Source: Ornithomonoglobus_A sp045612845
GTDB taxonomy: Bacteria > Bacillota > Clostridia > UBA1381
Reading direction: 5' to 3'
NCBI GenBank assembly: GCA_045612845.1
Contig: JAZKZV010000017.1
Span: forward strand, 310,001-374,000
DNA length: 64,000 bases
Shown here: piece by piece, positions 33,393-42,133 of the stretch
How the letters are laid out: the number at the start of each line of letters is the position of its first letter
How positions within the stretch are numbered: the first letter of the stretch is position 1
Program-made: the position numbers and the translations under genes
The notes under the pieces: generated by a model
The model's input: only the letters and a program-made list of their open reading frames with translations
What the model was told of the DNA's origin: nothing
Database searches by the model: none

Positions 33393-35735
33393 TTATTTAC
33401 CTAAAGCTACATCAAAGCCTGAAAAATACTTTGCGAGTCTTAATAGGTCGTTACGTGTTACTTTGCCGTCTGCTGTTACATCAGCGGCAACTTCATCTAT
33501 TTCAACTGTAAAGCCTGAAAAATGCTTTGCAAGTCTTAATAGGTCATTTCGAGTTACTTTGCCGTCTCCGTTTACATCACCGGGAATAGAATCACGAACT
33601 GTGATCTTTCCGTTGGTGCAATCAAAGTTAACAGAATTCTCGTCGATATTTAATGTTTCTATGTTCGACAATGTAATATCATAGTCACCAACAGGGCAAC
33701 TTTCCTTGATTTCAAACTGTAATGTTACTAAATCACCGCTGGTTGTCTTATTTGAAGAACCTGAATATACATTGAATACAAAAGGTACCGCATTTATATT
33801 GCATTCAAGTTCGCCTGTAAATATATCTCCAAGTGTAGCTGATTTTAATGTCATAACATCGGAATTATAATTTACATCAAATCCCACAAGTGCAACACCG
33901 GGGTTATGTGCCATTTTTATTGTAACATCCACAACATTACCAGCTTGTCCAAAAGCACTTTCAACTTCAATAGTAGGAGTGATAGGCTTAACCGTTACTG
34001 TACATGTAGCAGTTTTATTGCCATCCGCTGTTTTAGCTGTAATTGTAGTTGTTCCTTCTGCTTTTGCAGTTACAACACCATTATTGGAAACTGTTGCTAC
34101 GCTTGTATTAGATGAACTCCAAGTAACAGACTTATTTGTTGCATCTTCTGGTGCTATTGTTGCCGATAATGTTTCGGTATCTCCTACAAACAATGTGGTT
34201 GATGTTTTATTAAGGCTAATACCTGTTACTGCAACTGTTGGGTTGGTTACTGTTATCGAGCAAGTAGCAGTTTTGTTGCCATCAGCAGTTTTAACAGTAA
34301 TTGTGGCAGAACCGGCAGCTTTTGCTGTTACGACACCGCTTGTAGATACAGTGGCTACACTTGTATTTGAAGAAGTCCAAGTAACATTTTTGTTTGTCGC
34401 AGTGCTCGGAGAAACAGTTGCTGTCAATGTCATGGTATTGCCAACAGTCATAGTGGCTGATGTTTTGTTAAGAGAAACACCTGTTACAGGCACAGTAGTT
34501 ACAGGGGTATCAAATGCTATTCCTGTCAAACCACTTTCAAAGTTTGCCATAACAAGCATTGTAACATCGCCTTTTCCGTAAAGCGCGGAGAAATAACTAT
34601 TGTCGCTTGCTAATTCTTCGTCTAATATTGTCCATCCATCTTTATTTACAAGATAAGCTTCGTAGTCTGTGTGTGACTCTATATCAAGCACATAGAAGTA
34701 CATTGTTGTTCCATCGTCTTCCATTGACTGATACACGCTTTTACCGGTGATACAAGTGAATGTAGGAATCTTTGTATTCGGATAATACGCTAGCACTAAA
34801 TTTTTAACCGTAATTGCACAAGTTGCTGTCTTACCATTAGAGGTCTTAGCTGTAATAGTAGCAGAACCTGCCGCTTTTGCAGTTACAACACCACTTGAAG
34901 ATACGCTTGCTACGCTTGAATTTGATGAACTCCAAGTAACCGATTTGTTCGATGCATTGGAAGGATAAACAGTTGCTTCAAGTGTATACTGATTTCCGAC
35001 AATCATAGTACGGCTACTTATATCTAATGACACACTTGTAGGACTAACTGTTGTAGGAGCTTCAAACATAATTACTGTTTCATTATATCTGAAATTAGCA
35101 ATTATGGCGATCATATCATATCCTTTTACAAGGTATATAGTGGCATAGCTTCCGTCGGATGCTTCGGTATCATCATAATAAGACCATCCATAATAATCCA
35201 TCAAATACTCTATATAATCAAAATGATCATCTACGTTGTAATAGTAACTATAAAATACGTATCCATCACTAGTATATGAATCGCGTAAAGACCAACCAGT
35301 TACAGATGTATATGTTGGTATAGAAGTGCCTGAGTAATAGGAAATAGCATAGTTGGAAGCTTTCGTTTCATCAAATTCTATTTCTCTGTTTTCTAAGTCA
35401 ATATTACTATACTCATCATATAACTCTTGATAGTTAGTGTTTGTATCACCATCAAATTCTCTTGTAACATTTTCGATGTTTTTTTCGGTGAGTTGAGAGA
35501 ATTTTTGTTTTAAGTCTTCTTCTGATAATTCCTCATCAACTTCCGGTTCAACTGAAATATCATCTTTCATCAAACCAACTTCTTTAAGCAAAGATGTTTC
35601 GTCAGCCAAGCCGGTTCCTTTGAATGTTGTACTTTCGCTTGTGAGCTCTGGTTCGTTTGCGTATGCAACAGTTGTTCCTAAAACCATTGAAAGCAAAATG
35701 CATACACTTAAAACAGAGCTAATCAATTTCTTCAT
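33393..35735 (-). CDS. Adaptor: IPTYT domains, Big_2 repeats, cohesin and dockerin
   Basis: A 780-residue secreted protein carrying both members of the cohesin-dockerin pair. Signal peptide 1-26; acidic region 27-130; unnamed domain copy 1 (about 132-226, YYSGTSIPTYTSVTG); Big_2 repeat (232-311); unnamed domain copy 2 (316-409, YYPNTKIPTFTCITG); two more Big_2 repeats (415-580, e.g. VTWSSSNTSVATVS); cohesin (about 588-712); dockerin (715-780) with two calcium loops DVNGDGKVTRND and DVTADGKVTRND. ATG follows aggagg. It can bind one dockerin and be bound by one cohesin, so it could form chains. No catalytic domain is seen. Confidence 0.9.
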   Translation of the reverse strand: MKKLISSVLSVCILLSMVLGTTVAYANEPELTSESTTFKGTGLADETSLLKEVGLMKDDISVEPEVDEELSEEDLKQKFSQLTEKNIENVTREFDGDTNTNYQELYDEYSNIDLENREIEFDETKASNYAISYYSGTSIPTYTSVTGWSLRDSYTSDGYVFYSYYYNVDDHFDYIEYLMDYYGWSYYDDTEASDGSYATIYLVKGYDMIAIIANFRYNETVIMFEAPTTVSPTSVSLDISSRTMIVGNQYTLEATVYPSNASNKSVTWSSSNSSVASVSSSGVVTAKAAGSATITAKTSNGKTATCAITVKNLVLAYYPNTKIPTFTCITGKSVYQSMEDDGTTMYFYVLDIESHTDYEAYLVNKDGWTILDEELASDNSYFSALYGKGDVTMLVMANFESGLTGIAFDTPVTTVPVTGVSLNKTSATMTVGNTMTLTATVSPSTATNKNVTWTSSNTSVATVSTSGVVTAKAAGSATITVKTADGNKTATCSITVTNPTVAVTGISLNKTSTTLFVGDTETLSATIAPEDATNKSVTWSSSNTSVATVSNNGVVTAKAEGTTTITAKTADGNKTATCTVTVKPITPTIEVESAFGQAGNVVDVTIKMAHNPGVALVGFDVNYNSDVMTLKSATLGDIFTGELECNINAVPFVFNVYSGSSNKTTSGDLVTLQFEIKESCPVGDYDITLSNIETLNIDENSVNFDCTNGKITVRDSIPGDVNGDGKVTRNDLLRLAKHFSGFTVEIDEVAADVTADGKVTRNDLLRLAKYFSGFDVALGK

Positions 35736-35899
35736 TGAAATTCCTCCTGTTCGTTGTGAAAATGTTTTGTGGTTTGGTAATTTAAACCTTTTTCAAGGGC
35801 CACTTAATAGCCCAAATATTATGATTCTATTATCAATAGTCATCACCTTCTTTGCGTTTAAGCATCTAAAAATATATAACAGATTTTTAGTACAAATAA

Positions 35900-38263
35900 T
35901 TATTTTCCCAAAACAACCTCAAAGCCTGAAAAATATTTTGCAAGCCTTAATAAATCTGCTCTATCGACTTGTCCATCGCAGTTAACATCCGATGCTGATT
36001 GATCTATTTCGGCGTCAAAGCCTGAGAAATACTTTGCAAATCTTAAAAGGTCAGTTCTTGTTACGCTACCATCACCAGTTACATCACCGTAAATGATATT
36101 ATTAACTCGAATTGTTCCATTAGTGTATTCACATTCCACCAAGCTTTCATCTATATTTATTAGTTCTATATCAGATAACTCTATAAAATGATCTCCTACA
36201 GGACAGCTATCCTTAATTTCAAATTGCAGAGTTACCAATTTTCCACTTACTAATTTATTTTCAGAACCCGAATAAACATTAAACACGAAAGGAACCGCCG
36301 AAATATTGCAATCGAGATCACCGGTAAAAATTTCTCCGAGTGTAGCTGATTTCAACGTCATAACAGTAGCATCATAGTTAACAGTAAATCCTACAAGTGC
36401 AACACCGGGGTTATTTGTTAAATCAATTACTACATCAATTACTTGACCTTGATGTGCAATAGCATTATTAACTGTTAATATAGGTTTTGCAACCTCGATT
36501 ATCTCATCGTCGCCATCGCCACCAACGTTGTCACCGTCGTTATAAATTATCTGGATTCTTTCAAGATATGAGTTGTTTTGAATCTCAATATTAGAGTATT
36601 CACTTTTGGTTCCGTTATAATATGCGTATTGGAGGTTGTCGCACCAGTCAAAAGCATTTTTTTCAATTTTTTCTACACTTTTAGGAATATGTATTTCTGT
36701 CAGGTGAGTAGCGTTCTCGAATGCCGATTTTTTTATTACTTTCACACCCTCAGGAATTCTATATGATTCTCTTTTGTTCCAAAGTGCATATTGAATTAAA
36801 GAATCTTTTTCCTTATTAAACAAATTACCATCAACAGAGGAGTAATTAACATTTTCATCATCAACAGTTATTTGTTCCAATATATTGCACCAATATAACG
36901 CATATTCGCCAATTAAAAAAGTTGTTTCCGGAATATGCAGTTGAGAAAGGCTTACACAATATGCAAATGCACCTTTGCCTATATTAATAGTACTTTTAAG
37001 ATTAACTTCTTCTAAAAACTCACAACTAAAAAATGCGTATTGTCCAATTGTTGATATGTTGTCATTCAGCTCTATCTCATACAAGCTTAAACAATACCCA
37101 AATGAGCCACTTGGGATGGTTTTAATATGTGGTCCTAATACAATTTTTTCTATGTATAGACAATTCCAAAATGTATCTTCACCGATATTAGAAACGCCGT
37201 CGGATAAATCTATCTCCGTTACATAGTAGCAATTCAAAAAAGCGCCTGCGCCGATCTCTTCAAGCGCATCATCAAACTTTATACTTATTAAATTTTCACA
37301 ATACGCAAAGGCATACTCTTCAACGATAAGGATGTTGGAAAACTGATACTCGATTTCTTGTATGCTTCCGCAAAAAGAATAAGCACCTATTGTGTCTACC
37401 GTATCTAAAACGTCTTTAACTACGGCGTTTGGCATACAGAGAATTTTTGTGCATTCCTTATTATATAAAACTCCATCTTCAGATTTATAATAAGGGTTAT
37501 TTTCGTCAATAGCGATATATTCTAAAGAGGAGCAGCAACCAAATGCACCGACACCAATATTAGTAATATTTTCAGACAATGATATGCTTTCTATCTGCGC
37601 ACCCCAAAAGGCAAAAGCTGCAATCGATTCTAACTCTACCGGAAGTGTTGAGGTTCTCACAGAAGAATTGGCTGGAAAACAAATTAGTGTTTTTTTATCT
37701 TTTGTATATAAAATACCGTTTTCACTACACAAGGTAGGGTGTTCTTCTGAAAGCACAATTTTTTCAAGATTTAGACAAAATCTGAAAGCACCATTTTCTA
37801 TTTCTAAAACCGTATCGGGAATATGTATTTCAGGTATAGCATCACACCATTCAAACGCAAACTCGTCAATACGAACAACGGGATATCCACGAATATAATC
37901 AGGTACATAAATAGCAGAAGTTGTGTTTTCGCATCCGATTATTATTGCGCAATCATTTTCAACGATATAAGAAAAATCTCCATAAGTACTTACATTTGTA
38001 GAATTTTCTATGCCCGGTAGTTCGGATGCGTTAAACAACATAGGTCTTAATTTTGTATCGTCATACAAACTATTTCCATCTGCATTATCCATGGTTTCAA
38101 TTGCAAGAAAAGCTGTTGCATCTTTTCTTGCATACGGATATCTCCCTGATTCTTCGCTTGAAGTATATTTAGAAGCCGCTGTTGCTGACACATTTAAAGA
38201 AGAGATTGTCATTATGGCTACTGCCAAAAACAGAGTATTCGTTATACTTTTTAATAGCTTCAT
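35900..38263 (-). CDS. Adaptor: BspA-type leucine-rich repeats, cohesin and dockerin
   Basis: A 787-residue secreted protein. After a signal peptide, residues about 90-580 are BspA/LRR_5-type repeats (IGAYSFCGSIQEIEY, IPEGVKVIKKSAFENATHL), a class often involved in binding host proteins or other cells. A cohesin (about 600-725, NPGVALVGFTVNYDATVM) and a two-loop dockerin (about 726-787, DVTGDGSVTRTD and DVNCDGQVDRAD) follow. ATG 38263 follows aaggggtg. Like its neighbours it combines both interaction modules; its variable cargo is the leucine-rich region. The 164-base gap to the next gene holds no other feature I can name. Confidence 0.9.
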   Translation of the reverse strand: MKLLKSITNTLFLAVAIMTISSLNVSATAASKYTSSEESGRYPYARKDATAFLAIETMDNADGNSLYDDTKLRPMLFNASELPGIENSTNVSTYGDFSYIVENDCAIIIGCENTTSAIYVPDYIRGYPVVRIDEFAFEWCDAIPEIHIPDTVLEIENGAFRFCLNLEKIVLSEEHPTLCSENGILYTKDKKTLICFPANSSVRTSTLPVELESIAAFAFWGAQIESISLSENITNIGVGAFGCCSSLEYIAIDENNPYYKSEDGVLYNKECTKILCMPNAVVKDVLDTVDTIGAYSFCGSIQEIEYQFSNILIVEEYAFAYCENLISIKFDDALEEIGAGAFLNCYYVTEIDLSDGVSNIGEDTFWNCLYIEKIVLGPHIKTIPSGSFGYCLSLYEIELNDNISTIGQYAFFSCEFLEEVNLKSTINIGKGAFAYCVSLSQLHIPETTFLIGEYALYWCNILEQITVDDENVNYSSVDGNLFNKEKDSLIQYALWNKRESYRIPEGVKVIKKSAFENATHLTEIHIPKSVEKIEKNAFDWCDNLQYAYYNGTKSEYSNIEIQNNSYLERIQIIYNDGDNVGGDGDDEIIEVAKPILTVNNAIAHQGQVIDVVIDLTNNPGVALVGFTVNYDATVMTLKSATLGEIFTGDLDCNISAVPFVFNVYSGSENKLVSGKLVTLQFEIKDSCPVGDHFIELSDIELINIDESLVECEYTNGTIRVNNIIYGDVTGDGSVTRTDLLRFAKYFSGFDAEIDQSASDVNCDGQVDRADLLRLAKYFSGFEVVLGK

Positions 38264-38284
38264 AATGACACCCCTTTACTTTCA

Positions 38285-38941
38285 TTAAAACTTTTTAAAT
38301 CCTAAATCTGCCAATGTTACCTTTAATCCTGTTGAATTCAGTATTTGCCTCATTCCACTTATTGTTGTTACCGATTTTGAGATCAATACTGATTTATAAC
38401 TGGATGCTCTACTGCTATTAACTCCGTCATATTGGTAGCTTAGTAAAGAGCCGCCACTACTAAACTTTGCAGTTTCAATTAATCCCCAAGGGATATTTCT
38501 TCCGTTATCAGCATAGCTCATAAAAACCTCTTGAGTACTACTATTTTTATAACATTGCACAGTACAAGAATAGTTATAGTCGTTAGGATTCTTTGACGAA
38601 AAGGTTAAACTTCTTGACGATTTGTTACAATTAAGATAATAGGTGACACCCGAACTTGTATATGTTAAGTAATAACTTGTTCCGTTAGATGTAGCACCCC
38701 TATTTAGAATATAATCAACCAGTAGTTCGTACTTATCTACAGGTTTTCCTATTTCAACATCGAATCCTGAAAAGTATTTTGCGAGTCTTAAAAGATCGTT
38801 TCTGTTAACAGTTCCGTCGCCTGTAACATCGCCGTAAATTGTTGTGTTTTCCGCGAAACTAATAGCTGTTTCGGAAGACGCGGAAATAGAAGAACAAGCA
38901 ATTAATGTTAAACACATAATAATCAATAACAATTTTTTCAC
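38285..38941 (-). CDS. Small secreted protein with a single dockerin motif
   Basis: A 218-residue protein with a signal peptide (about 1-24). One dockerin-type calcium loop sits near the N-terminus (DVTGDGTVNRNDLLRLAK, then YFSGFDVEIG). Normal type I dockerins have two, so binding may be weaker or need a partner. The rest (about 70-218) is an unrecognised Ser/Tyr-rich domain (YYLTYTSSGVTYYLNCN). The start is GTG 38941, seven bases after aaagagg; no ATG is available nearby. It lies between two adaptor genes in the same direction and is probably scaffold cargo. Confidence 0.8.
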   Translation of the reverse strand: MKKLLLIIMCLTLIACSSISASSETAISFAENTTIYGDVTGDGTVNRNDLLRLAKYFSGFDVEIGKPVDKYELLVDYILNRGATSNGTSYYLTYTSSGVTYYLNCNKSSRSLTFSSKNPNDYNYSCTVQCYKNSSTQEVFMSYADNGRNIPWGLIETAKFSSGGSLLSYQYDGVNSSRASSYKSVLISKSVTTISGMRQILNSTGLKVTLADLGFKKF

Positions 38942-38998
38942 AATAAGCCTCTTTCACCCTAAATATTCCAAAAGATAGATAAGTGTAATATTAAATAA

Positions 38999-41221
38999 TT
39001 ATTCTCCCAAAGCAACATCAAAACCAGAGAAATACTTTGCAAGTCTTAACAGGTCCGCTCGGGTTACATTTCCATCTCCTGTTACATCCGCTGCAACCAT
39101 ATCCATATCAACGTCGAACCCTGAAAAGCTTTTTGCAAGCCTTAACAAATCTGCTCTGGTTACATTTCCATCTCCTGTTACATCACCGGGAATAGAGGTG
39201 GAAACTGTAACTTTTCCATTTATCGAATCAAAAAACACATCTTCTTCAGCAATATTAAGAGATTCAATGTTTGTCAAGGAAATTGTATAGTCGCCCTCAA
39301 CGCAATCTGACTTTATTTCAAATTGCAAGGTTACTAACTTTCCGTTATTTGTTTTGTTTGAAGAACCAGAGTATACATTAAACACAAAAGGTACTGCATT
39401 TATATTGCATTCAAGCTCTCCGGTGAAAATTTCTCCGAGTGTCGCCGATTTTAATGTCATTGCAGTTTTATCATAATTAACATTAAAGCCTAAAATTGCA
39501 ATACCGGGATTATTTTCAATACTTATGACTACATCTACGGTTTTTCCGGCACAAGACTTTGCATCATTCACTTTAATTAATCCGCAAATCTCATCATCGC
39601 CAGAAGATTGTTGATTTTCAACCACAACAGTACAAGTAGCGGTTTTATTACCGTCTACTGTTGTTGCTGTTATAGTAGCTGTACCTGCTGCTTTTGCAGT
39701 TACAACACCATTTGAAGATACAGTGGCTACACTTGTATTAGAAGAGTTCCAAGTAATACTTTGATTGGTTGCATTGCTAGGAGAAACTGTTGCTACAAGA
39801 GTTTCTGTTGTCCCTACATCTAGTGTTGTTGATGTTTTATTAAGAGAAACACTTGCTACTGAAACCGTTGGGATAATTACTGTTACTGTGCAAGTAGCGA
39901 CTTTACTCCCATCAACTGTTGTTGCGGTAATAGTAGCTGTTCCTGTTGCTTTTGCAGTAATAATACCATTTGTAACAGAAGCAACATTCGTATTTGATGA
40001 CTTCCAAGTAACACTCTTATTGGTTGCATTGCTAGGAGAAACCGTAGCTGTAAGAGTTTCTGTAGCACCAATATTCATTGTAGTAGATGTCTTGTTTAGA
40101 GAAATTCCCGTCACAGCAATATTTGCTGCTTGAACTGAGATAGTACAATTCGCCTTGATGCCACCTTCTACGCTAGTGGCTGTAATTGTTGTTGTGCCCG
40201 CCGACACAGCAGTAACAATACCATCAGAAGAAACTGTTGCTACATTGGGTTTTGATGAAGTCCATTCGACATCAGTTATGTCTGCATTAGAGGGCAATAC
40301 AGTCGCAACCAAAGTATATGTATTACCTGCCATTAAGGTTTTACTTGTAGTGTTTAATGTAACTGATGATACATGCACTCTAATTGGGAACATTACTTGT
40401 GCTGATAAAAGAGCGTCATTGTCCCCGGATATTGTAACATTTTCCCAATCCTCCGAATATCCGCCGTAATGTATTTTTTTAAGAGAAGTACACCCCATAA
40501 ACGCTGAGGAATCAATTTTCTTTACAGTTTTCGGTATATATATTTCTTCAAGCGATGTGCAATTTGCAAAACAATAACTTGGGAGTGTTGTTAGATTTCC
40601 TTCTTCAATTACAACAGTTTTAAAACCATTACTGCAAAATGAGCCATAATCTAGCATTGACAGATTTGCCGGAAGTGTCAATGTATCTACATATTTTAGA
40701 GCACCTGCAAAGCCTAAAAATCCAATTTCTTCCAAAGTGCTTGGTAGCGATATATAATGTACATTTGAGCTAGTATCTTCAGAATAAGGAATTATAGATG
40801 GTGAAATCCCGTTCGCATAGATACAAAAGTTAAAAGCATGATCACCAATAACTTTCATACCTTCTTCAATGTTTATCATGTACATACTAGTAGTAAGACT
40901 ATTCCACTTACGAGTTCCACTGCTCAGAAATTGACTGTAAAAATCATAATTCTTATAAACATAATTTTCCATCACACCGCCATCTTGTCCATATCCAGCT
41001 GTTAATGTAAATCTATTATTATAATATTTATCGCTTACAGATTGGTTATGTGTGTGATATTGCCACTTTACTGATTGACTTGATTTACCACAATCTCCAC
41101 CATAACGCAAAGTCCATTCTATATTATCGATATCTGCCGCAAAAACCATAATTTGTGAACACATAACTATAATTAGCATGAAATTTGTTATTAGTGCTAT
41201 AAAGGTCTTCGTTGCTTTCAT
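38999..41221 (-). CDS. Adaptor: BspA repeats, three Big_2, cohesin and dockerin
   Basis: A 740-residue secreted protein. Signal peptide (1-29); BspA-type leucine-rich region (about 60-270, LPSTLEEIGFLGFAGALKY, IPKTVKKIDSSAFMGC); three Big_2 domains (about 280-540, e.g. VTWKSSNTNVASVTNG); cohesin (about 550-670, NPGIAILGFNVNYDKTAM); dockerin (about 675-740, DVTGDGNVTRADLLRLAK twice). ATG 41221 follows taggagg; the open frame extends to 41254 but overlaps the upstream TetR gene. It is the first of the five scaffold genes in transcription order and lies 20 bases after the TetR gene, so it may share its transcript. Confidence 0.9.
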   Translation of the reverse strand: MKATKTFIALITNFMLIIVMCSQIMVFAADIDNIEWTLRYGGDCGKSSQSVKWQYHTHNQSVSDKYYNNRFTLTAGYGQDGGVMENYVYKNYDFYSQFLSSGTRKWNSLTTSMYMINIEEGMKVIGDHAFNFCIYANGISPSIIPYSEDTSSNVHYISLPSTLEEIGFLGFAGALKYVDTLTLPANLSMLDYGSFCSNGFKTVVIEEGNLTTLPSYCFANCTSLEEIYIPKTVKKIDSSAFMGCTSLKKIHYGGYSEDWENVTISGDNDALLSAQVMFPIRVHVSSVTLNTTSKTLMAGNTYTLVATVLPSNADITDVEWTSSKPNVATVSSDGIVTAVSAGTTTITATSVEGGIKANCTISVQAANIAVTGISLNKTSTTMNIGATETLTATVSPSNATNKSVTWKSSNTNVASVTNGIITAKATGTATITATTVDGSKVATCTVTVIIPTVSVASVSLNKTSTTLDVGTTETLVATVSPSNATNQSITWNSSNTSVATVSSNGVVTAKAAGTATITATTVDGNKTATCTVVVENQQSSGDDEICGLIKVNDAKSCAGKTVDVVISIENNPGIAILGFNVNYDKTAMTLKSATLGEIFTGELECNINAVPFVFNVYSGSSNKTNNGKLVTLQFEIKSDCVEGDYTISLTNIESLNIAEEDVFFDSINGKVTVSTSIPGDVTGDGNVTRADLLRLAKSFSGFDVDMDMVAADVTGDGNVTRADLLRLAKYFSGFDVALGE

Positions 41222-41240
41222 AATTTTCCTCCTATGTATT

Positions 41241-41792
41241 TTATAAGCTTTCAATTTTAGAATATATACAATCTAATTTTTCTTTAACCATTTCCGTATT
41301 TTCCCACAAGCAATAATCGTGTATTGTTGCTATATAGAGTAGGAAGTATGGCCTAAATTCCAAATGGTTCACATTGTATATGTTTGCAAGTTCTTTTGAA
41401 TAATCCATATATTTCATATAAACTTTCGTTAGTTCGTTTCGGCTTTCTTCACCATATTTAGGACTTGAGATCACCTGATAAATATACTTGAATTTATGTT
41501 TTTCTCCGGCGATTACTTCAAAACCATGTTGCAAAGCTTCTTTTAGTGTTTTCTGCGGATTTTCAAATATGTCAAAAAACATCTTATCCACTTTTTCCAT
41601 GTACTGTTTCGCGCTCTCAACAACGATTTCATCTTTCGAAGTCAAATAACTGTAAAACGTGGCCTTGTGCATATTACAATACAAAGCCAATTCATTAAGG
41701 CTTGTATTTTCTAAGCCCTTGCGCACAAACAGTTCGAAACATTTATCGAGTAGTTCTCTCTTCTTTAGTTCTTTTGGATCAGCAAAACCCAC
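41241..41792 (-). CDS. TetR-family transcriptional regulator
   Basis: A repressor-type regulator of about 183 residues. The N-terminal helix-turn-helix is typical (ELLDKCFELFVRKGLENTS, LALYCNMHKATFYSYLTSK); the C-terminal ligand domain is variable and aromatic-rich (EFRPYFLLYIATIHDYCLW). GTG 41792 is chosen because aaagagg lies eight bases upstream; GTG 41801 overlaps that site. It is directly upstream of and codirectional with the cohesin/dockerin genes and has a dyad at 41820-41833. It is the best candidate regulator of the scaffold cluster. The ligand is unknown. Confidence 0.85.
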   Translation of the reverse strand: MGFADPKELKKRELLDKCFELFVRKGLENTSLNELALYCNMHKATFYSYLTSKDEIVVESAKQYMEKVDKMFFDIFENPQKTLKEALQHGFEVIAGEKHKFKYIYQVISSPKYGEESRNELTKVYMKYMDYSKELANIYNVNHLEFRPYFLLYIATIHDYCLWENTEMVKEKLDCIYSKIESL

Positions 41793-41819
41793 CTCTAACA
41801 CCTCTTTTGTTTATATTAG

Positions 41820-41833
41820 ACTGACCAGTCAGT
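41820..41833. promoter_or_regulatory. TetR-type operator
   Basis: actgac and gtcagt form a perfect six-base dyad with a two-base centre (41820-41833), similar to TGAC-type operators of the TetR family. It lies 28 bases before the regulator's start. Confidence 0.7.
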
Positions 41834-41864
41834 AATATTAAACATTAAAAAAATAAACTGTTTT

Positions 41865-41886
41865 CCACATAATTTATATTATGTGG
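41865..41886. repeat. Palindromic site near the tyrosine recombinase, copy 1
   Basis: A 22-base imperfect palindrome (arms ccacataat and attatgtgg). The same 21 bases recur in inverse orientation at 42105-42125. Together they bracket a gene-free segment beside the integrase gene. Confidence 0.6.
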
Positions 41887-42104
41887 TGAATATATTAATT
41901 GCCTATCTTACATACACTATGAATTATATCATGAAACAATGAAAAAATCAATGAATTTGCATAAAAAAATAAAATTTCTCCAATATGCACAAAAATAGGT
42001 ATGAAAACTCGACCAATGACTCTTTTTTATTTCATTGGTCTATTTTGTCATGCTCTTTAATACTAAGAACAGTAAAATTAGAGCGGTATTTGGATTCTTT
42101 TGCT

Positions 42105-42125
42105 CACATAATATAAATTATGTGG
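42105..42125. repeat. Palindromic site near the tyrosine recombinase, copy 2
   Basis: The inverse of 41865-41885 (cacataat ... attatgtgg), followed by a run of T's that could also act as a terminator in the + direction. It lies nine bases beyond the integrase stop codon. The segment between the copies holds no gene I can support. Confidence 0.6.
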
Positions 42126-42133
42126 TTTTTTAT

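Noticed and set aside
35736..35899. Cyclic-di-GMP riboswitch in the gap between two adaptor genes
   Set aside because: Only a short acgcaaag-like word is shared; the rest of the conserved core is not visible.
29620..41221. A classical enzyme-bearing cellulosome cluster
   Set aside because: No glycoside hydrolase, carbohydrate-binding module or other catalytic domain is recognisable in the five proteins; the GH2 at 16555 has no dockerin or signal peptide.
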